The position numbers were made by a program, and so were the translations under genes. A stretch of 64,000 nucleotides of DNA from Cordylochernes scorpioides (lineage: Eukaryota > Arthropoda > Arachnida > Pseudoscorpiones > Chernetidae): assembly GCA_030710605.1 (NCBI GenBank), contig CP092880.1, positions 8,259,909 to 8,323,908 on the forward strand, written 5' to 3'. How positions within the stretch are numbered: the stretch's first letter is position 1; every line of letters begins with the position of its first letter. Shown one piece after another: positions 38,901-50,900 of this stretch. The notes under the pieces were generated by a model. The model was not told the origin of the DNA. It saw nothing but the letters and a program-made list of their open reading frames with translations, and searched no databases.

Positions 38901-41900
38901 TGTAATCTTTACACAAGGGGATAAGAAACAACAACAACAACAACAGAACTTAAAAATAAAGAAGGCATCTCCTGACCACGAGCACATGTGCTTTTTAGAT
39001 GGCAGAGCCACATGTGCTCGTGGTCAGGAGATGCCTTCTTTATTTTTAATATAAACACCTGACCCACTTATCTTTTATTTTTTTCTATTGTTTTTTCATA
39101 ATAAGAACTGTATGTGGAATTGCTATGCAGTATGTATTGTACAAGGAGCTCCTCTGTGACAACTATCACCAAAGTTTACCTGGCTTTCCACCAGCATGGT
39201 CATGTCTATGAACACAGAGGGAGGATTATGGTCAAGAATTGCTATGTAGTATGTAGTAGTAGGAGGAGGGGGAGCAGTAACAAACTCACTAAAAAAACCT
39301 GGGCTCAGCTGGCCCGGCTGATAGTACCCTGTAAGGGCTCCTAATCCAGGGATACAGGATGAGTCTGTACTCCATGTTAGGATCAGCTGCACATGGCATC
39401 TGTTCCTCATGTCAGAGGCGGCCATTTTTTTTTGGAGCTAAGTCGGCCTGCCACTGAGTAGTGCTCCCAGTCTTAATGACAAAGGCAGATACATTCTACT
39501 TCACCCAGTCATGATGGTTGTCAAACAGACACCATCAAGGGTCACAACTTGATATCCTGATATGATTGAGTGGAGATAAGAAAGAAGATGTTTTGTGCAA
39601 GGAGCTCTTCTGTGACAAAGTGAAGACAAAATGAAGACAGTTTACCTGGCTCTCCACCAGCATCGCCATGTCCATAAACATGTCGTGAAGCTCCCGGATG
39701 GAGTTTTCCAGCTTGATGATGTCAGCATGGCGAGCCTCAATGTCAGCGAGAGTCTGCTTGGCCTGCTGGGTCTCCATGATGATCTGTTGTTTCCCCACAG
39801 TGAGATCAGACACTGTCCACATTGGCTGGGTGGGTAACCTACCCCCTGGGTGAAGATGGCAGGGTTTCCAGACTCCAGCATCTCCTCCAGTTCATCATCA
39901 GTGGTCAGCTTGCCCGCTGCACATGTTATAGTTTCATTTAAAATGGTGGACTGTGTGCACGTACTCTTATTTTATTCATTCTTATAAGGTACAATGTTTG
40001 GATTAGAGATCAGAAATATATATTCCGACTTTAAACAACTCTCCACCCTTAATCCACTCATGTATAAAACTATAAAGATACCTTATAATCATGTATAATA
40101 CATTTTTGTATATTCCTCAATCACTTGTACTAATTTGGACACTTTTTTCTGTTTAAAAAAATGCTCCAATAGCCCCCGATTCTTGCAAAAGTCCAACCCC
40201 ACCAGCGAGTGCAAATAACCAAACGGGGCTCTGGCACATTTGTATGTGCAAAGTCGAACTGCTTTTCACATGTGTAGACATGTGGTGCTCTTACAGTAAA
40301 AGCAGTCGCTAACTACCCACCATGATTATCATGGCTTTGAGATAAGAAAGAAGAAGACTTGTACTAATCTAAATTCTGTAAATGGTCTGAACAAAGGAGA
40401 GATAGCAGCAGAAGTGGTCTTAGATGGATCCCTGTACCCAACAGGAACTTACTTCACATGCAAAGAGAGACTTTATTAAATCAACACATTGGTGTGAGAA
40501 TGGATATCAACTTTGGAAATGAAGGAAATTAAAGTCTCAAGTTGGATGCGATTATTTTGCCAACATTGCAGAAGTGTTGTTGTTGTTGTTGTTTCTTATC
40601 CCCTTGTGTAAAGATTACACGAATTCCATGAGTTCATGCTCTTGCAGAAGCGTCATGGGCAATAGTAGTTCTTCATCATTGTTCATTATTTGAGAACTCA
40701 AAGTTACATCATAGAAATGTGCCAGATCGTTCATGAGTTCCTGGAGCGCGAAATTTCATCAGAAGGGGACAACTTCCAATAAATAAATTGAAAAAATACA
40801 AGTATTGCCTCTCTGATGTGAATTAATTTGGATTAGAAATTTAGGTAACAAGACAATTAATGTGCAAAGTTTCAGTAAAACAATGCCTTCTCAAAAGATT
40901 AGACGACCATTAATTTATTTTAAGATTAGCCGAATGACCCGGGCAACGCCCGGGTTTTACCCGATTGAATGTTTTATTCAAATACTATTTGTTACAAATA
41001 TAAATTGGCGGCGTGAATGTCACTCTTGTGAAACGTCCTGCTCCAAACTCTTTAAAATATAAAAATGTAAATTTTCACAACGATATTTGAAAATTGCATT
41101 ATTTTGATTTTTTATATGAATGTATTTTAAGTTTGATATATACCTAAAATAATGATAGCATGTGATTTCTAGCCCCTACGCTGGCTGTCACTACGTCACT
41201 CAAGGTCATCACTCTTGTGAAACGTCCTGCTCCACCAATCCCCCGTCGCCCATCCTTCCTCAACTTTACTTTTCGAAGTTACCGCAGTGAGGTGCTGGTT
41301 GCAAGTGAAATGGGAAAATTTGTTGATAATTTGTTAATAACTTTAAGAATATTCGAGATAGAAGCCTGAAAATTTGCCTATAAGTTTTTCCAGATTCGAC
41401 TCTATATACTGTTAAAATTTTGGCCAGATTAGTTGCATATTGTAGACGTGTATAGCCGACAAACATACATACACTGACTTTTATATATATAGGGATAAGG
41501 TCCTAATGTTTATATAAACCTATATATATGTTTATGGTATAGAGAGAGAGTTTCCTTAGCAGACTTACTTATCTCCAGTTGCCGCTGGATACGAGCTTTG
41601 CACCGTTCTCGATAGTCTGTCTGGGTTTTGTTGTAGTCCGTCATGACCTCTACAAACTTCTGGGAGAGCATGGAGTGCTACACACACACATAAGTCTAAC
41701 TTTTCTAATATGGAGAGAGAGCACTCTACAAGAAAATTGAATTAAATGGGACAAACCTGTGTTTTCCGTATCCTGAAGTCAGCGGACATCATGCTTGTCT
41801 GTTCCAGTTGCTCAATGTTCTGCTCCATCACTGGGAACACACAACTTCTAGGTCGCAACATATCTCCTTTGGTTCAGTAGCTACCTACTCTTACATACAA

Positions 41901-44900
41901 ACACTCATGGACAAAACTTAAGTAGAAAGTCTTTAATGTCACTGTTTGTCTATTTTTTTTTTTTAAAGGAGACAGGTAACTTTGTTCACACTTGGTTATC
42001 TCGTGTGTCTTCAATAAAGGTCACTGTAATATCTTTCAGAGTTATTGTCTGAATCCAGATATACATGCTAAAAGATACAACTTCCTTAAGTTTTGTCCAT
42101 GAGTGTATCTTTCAGAGTTATTGTCTGAATCCAGATATACATGCTAAAAGATACAACGTCCTTAAGTTTTGTCCATGAGTGTATCTTTCAGAGTTATTGT
42201 CTGAATCCCAATATACATGCTAAAAGATACAACTTCCTTAAGTTTTGTCCATGAGTGTATCTTTCAGAGTTATTGTCTGAATCCCAATATACATGCTAAA
42301 AGATACAACTTCCTTAAGTTTTGTCCATGAGTGTATCTTTCAGAGTTATTGTCTGAATCCCGATATACATGCTAAAAGATACAACTTCCTTAAGTTTTGT
42401 CCATGAGTGTACCTTTCAGAGTTATTGTCTGAATCCCGATATACATGCTAAAAGGTACAACTTCCTTAAGTTTTGTCCATGAGTGTACCTTTCAGAGTTA
42501 TTGTCTGAATCCCGATATACATGCTAAAAGATACAACTTCCTTAAGTTTTGTCCATGAGTGTACCTTTCAGAGATATTGTCTGAATCCCGATATACATGC
42601 TAAAAGGTACAACTTCCTTAAGTTTTGTCCATGAGTGTACCTTTCAGAGTTATTGTCTGAATCCCGATATACATGCTAAAAGATACAACTTCCTTAAGTT
42701 TTGTCCATGAGTGTACCTTTCAGAGTTATTGTCTGAATCCCGATATACATGCTAAAAGATACAACTTCCTTAAGTTTTGTCCATGAGTGTACCTTTCAGA
42801 GTTATTGTCTGAATCCCGATATACATGCTAAAAGATACAACTTCCTTAAGTTTTGTCCATGAGTGTACCTTTCAGAGTTATTGTCTGAATCCCGATATAC
42901 ATGCTAAAAGATACAACTTCCTTAAGTTTTGTCCATGAGTATACCTTTCAGAGTTATTGTCTGAATCCCGATATACATGCTAAAAGATACAACTTCCTTA
43001 AGTTTTGTCCATGAGTATACCTTTCAGAGTTATTGTCTGAATCCCGATATACATGCTAAAAGATACAACTTCCTTAAGTTTTGTCCATGAGTGTATCTTT
43101 CAGAGTTATTGTCTGAATCCCGATATACATGCTAAAAGATACAACTTCCTTAAGTTTTGTCCATGAGTATACCTTTCAGAGTTATTGTCTGAATCCCGAT
43201 ATACATGCTAAAAGATACAACTTCCTTAAGTTTTGTCCATGAGTGTACCTTTCAGAGTTATTGTCTGAATCCCGATATACATGCTAAAAGATACAACTTC
43301 CTTAAGTTTTGTCCATGAGTGTATCTTTCAGAGTTATTGTCTGAATCCCGATATACATGCTAAAAGATACAACTTCCTTAAGTTTTGTCCATGAGTGTAC
43401 CTTTCAGAGTTATTGTCTGAATCCCGATATACATGCTAAAAGATACAACTTCCTTAAGTTTTGTCCATGAGTGTACCTTTCAGAGTTATTGTCTGAATCC
43501 CGATATACATGCTAAAAGATACAACTTCCTTAAGTTTTGTCCATGAGTGTACCTTTCAGAGTTATTGTCTGAATTCCGATATACATGCTAAAAGATACAA
43601 CTTCCTTAAGTTTTGTCCATGAGTGTATCTTTCAGAGTTATTGTCTGAATCCCGATATACATGCTAAAAGGTACAACTTCCTTAAGTTTTGTCCATGAGT
43701 GTACCTTTCAGAGTTATTGTCTGAATCCCGATATACATGCTAAAAGATACAACTTCCTTAAGTTTTGTCCATGAGTGTACCTTTCAGAGTTATTGTCTGA
43801 ATCCCGATATACATGCTAAAAGATACAACTTCCTTAAGTTTTGTCCATGAGTGTACCTTTCAGAGTTATTGTCTGAATCCCGATATACATGCTAAAAGAT
43901 ACAACTTCCTTAAGTTTTGTCCATGAGTGTATCTTTCAGAGTTATTGTCTGAATCCCGATATACATGCTAAAAGATACAACTTCCTTAAGTTTTGTCCAT
44001 GAGTGTACCTTTCAGAGTTATTGTCTGAATCCCGATATACATGCTAAAAGGTACAACTTCCTTAAGTTTTGTCCATGAGTGTACCTTTCAGAGTTATTGT
44101 CTGAATCCCGATATACATGCTAAAAGGTACAACTTCCTTAAGTTTTGTCCATGAGTGTATCTTTCAGAGTTATTGTCTGAATCCCGATATACATGCTAAA
44201 AGATACAACTTCCTTAAGTTTTGTCCATGAGTGTATCTTTCAGAGTTATTGTCTGAATCCTGATATACATGCTAAAAGGTACAATTTCCTTAAGTTTTGT
44301 CCATGAGTGTATCTTTCAGAGTTATTGTCTGAATCCAGATATACATGCTAAAAGGTACAATTTCCTTAAGTTTTGTCCATGAGTGTATATCCATTAGTCA
44401 GGCACATGGAACTGGGTGAGATGGCCAATGTACTATAAACCTCTCTCTCCATTTGAATTTTTCAAATTAAAAATAACTCTCACGATAATAAGACCAAATC
44501 CAAATTAATAAATGGATATATATGGATTTGGTCTTATTACCTTGTGTTTATAATCTATAATACAAATTGTGCCTTATCATAAAAATAACTCTGTGTAGAA
44601 ATATGATTTGCCCAACTACAGAATGTGAATGCTCCAATTCTCACTATTTATTTTTAAAATTTCCCCTAAAGATGATATGGCTCAAAAATTGATCCAAAGT
44701 GATTTTTCTTCAAGTCCAAGTTCAAAGCAGTATGAAGTGGTGTTAAATATAAACAACAATAGATAAAACACTATCTGTCGAATAGACATGAAGGATACAA
44801 GGATGCAAGTAACATAAAGAACTAGACAATGTCAACTGGATCCAAAATAGCTGTGACAATGACTGCAATGAGGTGTGGCAGGTTTACACTCTGACCTATA

Positions 44901-47900
44901 CAACAGTAGCCTTAGGTAGAGTTAGGGAGTCAGTGGAAGTGTGATCTAAACCATTGGGTTTCGACCACTACGACCTGGGATTGAATCCTGCATTGGACAA
45001 TTTTTTTCTAATTAAAAATAAAATGCTCCAATGGCCCCCGATTTTTGCAAAAGTCCAACTCCACCAGCAAGTGCAAGGCTCATGTGTAAGTGCTCTGGCA
45101 CATTTGTAAGTGCAAAGTTGAACTGCTTTTCACATGTGTAGACACTAGCCGAATGACCCGGGCAACGCCCGTGTTTTACCCGATTGAATGTTTTGATTCA
45201 AATACTATTTGTTACAATTATAAATTGGCGCCTTATATAAATGCATATGTTAGTTAATAACTATAGCCTATGTGCTTTATCTGTCTATGTACTGTTGGCT
45301 TCCGTAGACGTCTCTTACTGGGAAAAAGAAAGAGAGGATTCCATTTGGTTATTAACTAATATATGCATTTATTTAAGGAGCGACCCGCTCCAACACAATG
45401 GTTACAAAAACGAAAAAGCGAGTGGGGGGGGGGGAAAGGTGGCGTGATCATAGCCGACCAATAGGAGGGCACCATTCCAAAAAAAAAGCAAACTGTGACA
45501 GAGATGACTGATGAAGAATGACACTCGTAACTGTATATAGAATGTGGTGCACTTACAGTAAAAGCAGTCACCAACTTCTACCCATCATGGTTATCATGTC
45601 CTGTACCACGTGTACTAGAGATAAGCAAAAAAAAAAAGGTAAAAATGGCAGAGTTTCACCTTTTAACTTGGCCCTGACTCTGTTGGCCGCTTTCTTGATC
45701 TCTGCCATGAGGTCCTCCAGCTGTTGTTTCTCCTCTGTAACCCAGCCATGTCACAATGATAGAATACATATGTAGGAGGAGAAAGGGGACTTACTCTCAT
45801 CTGTCTGGGGGGCCGAGAGGATGGCACTGTGTTTCTTCTTCACCTCCTCCACATTGGTCTGGATCTTGTCTATGTTTTCTCTCACCTCCTCCACCTGCCA
45901 TCACACCCCCATTCTCCAGGCTGGTTGTTGGGACCACACACAGTCTTCTGACATACTTGGACTCACTTTCAAGCTAGAGCAATATCTTGAAAATACTTCG
46001 GCCAGAGTAAATCTTTTTATTACCTCGACATTTTGACAAAAATCTTTTGTCCTCGTCATGAGCAAACATAAATGAAAACATTTAGCAAGGCGTTAAAAAT
46101 TATTCTAAGGTTCCAAGGGCGTTCTCACGCGATATTTCAAATTTTGTACATAATAGATATCAATTTATATATACTATTGTGAAATCTTTGTAAATATTAT
46201 TATTATTATTTCATAATACAATATAATGCGGCTTATGATTGTAGAATGACATTTGAAATTTCTCCTTGAAATAATTTTAATTAATAATAATCCTTTAATT
46301 TTTATTTGCTCCTGACAAGGACAAAAGATTTTTGTTGAAACGTCGAGATAATAAAATAGATTTACTGGCCGAAGTATCTTTATTTTCATGAAATATGAAT
46401 GCCGGCCAGGCAGCCTCTATCTTTATGACAATCCATATAATCTTCATAATGAAGAGAACAATAAAATTTATATTAAATACCCCTCCATTAGAAAGCAGCA
46501 CTTAGTATATTTATAGTGCCTTATAATTCCTTTTCAGTGCCCATCAAAAGGCACACATGAGTTCAAAGAGATATATTTGAATGTAATTCTACTGTCCTAT
46601 AAGCTTATGTCCATAGTTTTCTTGAAAACCATTTCTGAGATTCCATCCTTCAGTGCTGCATATATAAGCAGAATCGTCCAATACAGTATTAGAGCTCTTT
46701 GAAGCGGTCTGGTGGATTAAATTGGCGAAACCACTGGGAGGGTTCACCACTGATGAGCCAAGCCCTCCCAATATATTTTTTCATCGCAGTAAGGACAGTA
46801 GAAGTTTGTATTATGTATAAAAGAAACATTCGTGCTTTTAAATCCTTTCATTTTAGATATTTATACAAGTCCAGCATATTGTACTGGCTTAGTAACGCAT
46901 CCACCGCTGCTTTCTACTGTAAAATTGACCTTGTCATCAGAGTAATTTCCTTATACTATGGGGATGCTATTGGATTATGGATGAAAACTATGGAATCGAG
47001 CAGAAACTGGTCTTAAAACTGTTACTCTGAAGAGGCTGGCTAGTTTACAGGTTCACCAAAGAGATTGAGATTGAAACACCTTTTATTGACATTTTGTCAA
47101 TTATGTTTTACAAAATTAATGAAGAATAATGGGAATATTTACAATGATTTATGAGTGAGGAAGGCTCCACCATTTGGTTCACCATAGAGAGCAATAGTCA
47201 AAGCCACAGGTTGGTACAGGTTTAACGTACAACAACAAGGCTGATTAGAAAACTGTGAGAGGGTTTTAATAGATAATTGCTATTAAACACCAGAGTGGTA
47301 TATTAAAGATAGAGGTTACCTGGCCGGCATTTATATTTATAAAAAAAAATAGACACTTCAGCCAGATAAATTTATATTTTCTCAACATTTCAACAAAAAT
47401 CTCTTGTGCTAAGATTGTGGAAATTAAACTCTTTAAAACGATCATTAAAACAATAATAAACAATAAGAGGAGCTTCTTGTGTAGATTTCTTTATTACCGC
47501 AAGCTTTCGAACAGAACGTTCTTCATCGGGCGTAGATAGTAAAACGTGCTAACATGCTATTAGAGGAGAAAAACTAATATATACACCAATAAATTTACAT
47601 ATTGAAGAGAAAATAGCGTAAAAAGAGAATACAACATAAATATTTAAAATGAAATTTACATAATACAAGCGTGACGACTAAAAAATAAGCAATAAACTTA
47701 AAAGAGACTAAAAACTAAGGTAAAATTATTATTAAAACGGCGACATCCCTACACCAATAGAACAAAGAATAAAACAGTATATGGAAGTTAAAATCTACCA
47801 GACCAAGGAGGGTCCCACCCAGTGCTGCCACAATCTTTGAGATATAAGAGGGGGGGGGGGGGGGGTGAAAGACAAGCTATTTATAAAGTATCTGGTAAAT

Positions 47901-50900
47901 GTCTGGGAGGTCTATTTTGCGGTTACAACTATTGTTTTGTGTGGAAATAATAGATTCTAGGCAGAGTCGGTGATATTTGTTATGTATATGCCGGTATTTA
48001 ACTTGAGGATGGTCGAGATCAAAACTATGGCCTGTTTGTGCTATATGCGTGAAAATTAAGGATTTGGGATCTTTATTGCGGATGTTACGTCTGTGCTCTG
48101 AAATACGGATGCCAGTGGTTCTTCCTGTTTCTCCAACATAAGAAGTTGGGCAATCCAGGCACTGTATGGAATAAACTGCGCCGGTAGAGTTTATGGGTAG
48201 GGTGGGTTTGTCAGATTTGGTGATGTGATGTCTAAGGATGGTGGCTAAGTTGGGGGGACTATTGTAGAGAACTTTTATGCCGTATGGGCGTAGGACTCTG
48301 GAAATGGATACTGCGGCAGGGGAGAACGGGAGCCAACAAGTGGCCCTGTGAATTGTAGTGGTTCTTTGGACACGTGGATCAAAAGTATGTTTTACTATGA
48401 AATCTATGGGATAACCAGCGGTTGTTAATAAGGAATGGATTCTAGATCTTTCTATTGTTTTAAAAATGGGTAAGGAACAATGGGTAACAATTCTTTTAGT
48501 TAAGGTCCTGACTGTATTAATTTTAAAGGAGATGGGACTATTGGAGGAGAAATGCGTATATTGGGGAGGGATATGCTTCTTATGAAAAACAGAGGTGTGA
48601 AAAGACTGAGGGGTGCGAATAATAAGGATGTCTAGGAAAGGCAAAACAGAACCTATTTCTGTTTCGTATGTAAACTTAATATGGGGGTTGAAATCGTGCA
48701 AAGTACTGTATGTGAGTTGAAGGCTGTCTGTTTTAATAATGCAAAAGATATCATCTACATATCTCCTCCAATAGTAAATACCGGAAGGGAGGGCTTGATT
48801 GATCCACGCGTCCAAAGAACCCATGACTATTTCAGAGATGATTGATGATAGGGGACTACCCATAGGGGTTCCTCTGGTCTGTTTATAAAACTGCTTGTTG
48901 AAGGTGAAAGTGCAAACAGAGAGGCAGAGAGAAGCCAGTTGCAGGATATGGGAAGCCGTTTGTGTGTCAATGTTATTGGCAACAAGGAACGATTGCAATT
49001 TGTCAGCAATGAGAGAGTGTGGCAGTGAGAGGTATAAGGACGTGACATCAAAAGACACCATACTGTGTAGGGGTGGTGGTTGTAAATTAAGGAGGTCTTC
49101 TATGAAACTGGGGGGGTGCGTAATGCTATATGTGTTAGGATGGTCTTTCATGAGAGGGGACAAAAAACTTACCAAAACTTGGCTACAGAGTAGGCTGGAG
49201 AAAGATGATAAGCTATTATGGGCCTGAGTGGGACCCCCGGCTTGTGTATCTTAGGCAAGCCATAAATATAAGCTTCCCTATCCAGGCAAGATGTAAATAG
49301 GACATATTGATCAGGTGTGATGATGCTGGATTTCTTCATTTCGCATAGCGCCTTTCTGAATGATTTGGTCAACGCAAGATTTTCCTGGGGTGAAATGGAA
49401 GAAAAGGTAGTGTTGTCCTGGAGAATGTCCGTCATCTTAGAAAGATAGTCTGAGCGGTCAAGTACGACAGTGTGGTTTCCTTTGTCCGCTTTAATGAAAA
49501 TGAGAGACTTGTAACTTTGCAACTTCTTAATGATCTGGCGATGTCTATTGTTGGAAGGTGGTATTATTAACAACCGCTGGTTATCCCATAGATTTCATAG
49601 TAAAACATACTTTTGATCCACGTGTCCAAAGAACCACTACAATTCACAGGGCCACTTGTTGGCTCCCGTTCTCCCCTGCCGCAGTATCCATTTCCAGAGT
49701 CCTACGCCCATACGGCATAAAAGTTCTCTACAATAGTCCCCCCAACTTAGCCACCATCCTTAGACATCACATCACCAAATCTGACAAACCCACCCTACCC
49801 ATAAACTCTACCGGCGCAGTTTATTCCATACAGTGCCTGGATTGCCCAACTTCTTATGTTGGAGAAACAGGAAGAACCACTAGCATCCGTATTTCAGAGC
49901 ACAGACGTAACATCCGCAATAAAGATCCCAAATCCTTAATTTTCACGCATATAGCACAAACAGGCCATAGTTTTGATCTCGACCATCCTCAAGTTAAATA
50001 CCGGCATATACATAACAAATATCACCGACTCTGCCTAGAATCTATTATTTCCACACAAAACAATAGTTGTAACCGCAAAATAGACCTCCCAGACATTTAC
50101 CAGATACTTTATAAATAGCTTGTCTTTCACCCCCCCCCCCCCTCTTATATCTCAAAGATTGTGGCAGCACTGGGTGGGACCCTCCTTGGTCTGGTAGATT
50201 TTAACTTCCATATACTGTTTTATTCTTTGTTCTATTGGTGTAGGGATGTCGCCGTTTTAATAATAATTTTACCTTAGTTTTTAGTCTCTTTTAAGTTTAT
50301 TGCTTATTTTTTAGTCGTCACGCTTGTATTATGTAAATTTCATTTTAAATATTTATGTTTTATTCTCTTTTTACGCTATTTTCTCTTCAATATGTAAATT
50401 TATTGGTGTATATATTAGTTTTTCTCCTCTAATAGCATGTTAGCACGTTTTACTATCTACGCCCGATGAAGAACGTTCTGTTCGAAAGCTTGCGGTAATA
50501 AAGAAATCTACACAAGAAGCTCCTCTTATTGTTTATTATTGTTTTAAAAATCTCTTGTCTTCGTTAGGGGAAATAAATAAAAATAGAGCATTTGGTAAGG
50601 TGTTAAACATTATTCTAAAATTTATTTTTATTTATTTCTCTTAAGGTAATAAGACCAAATCCAAATAAATAAATAGTGTGTGACGTTTCGGTAACAGCAT
50701 TGTTATCATCTTCAGACAAAAGTACTGAAATCTCTCTCATTCAGTACTTTTGTCTGAAGATGGTAACAACGCTGTTACCGAAATGTCACACACTATTTAT
50801 TTATTTGGATTTGGTCTTATTACCTTGTGTTTATAATCTACTAGCCGAATGGCCCGGGCAAAGCCCGTGATTTACCCGATTGAATATTTTTATTCAAATA

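Noticed and set aside
37315-38946. Head-to-head LINE-A pieces as a twin-priming inversion
   Set aside because: Both pieces contain their own 3' ends, whereas twin priming inverts only the 5' part of one insertion.
42031-44388. Regularly spaced direct repeats that could suggest a CRISPR array
   Set aside because: Units are contiguous 76-bp repeats with no unique spacers, in an animal intron, and derive from a MITE.
47877-50118. Two separate GIY-YIG genes in opposite directions
   Set aside because: The second is the inverted arm of the same Penelope-like element, almost identical in sequence and lacking the RT.
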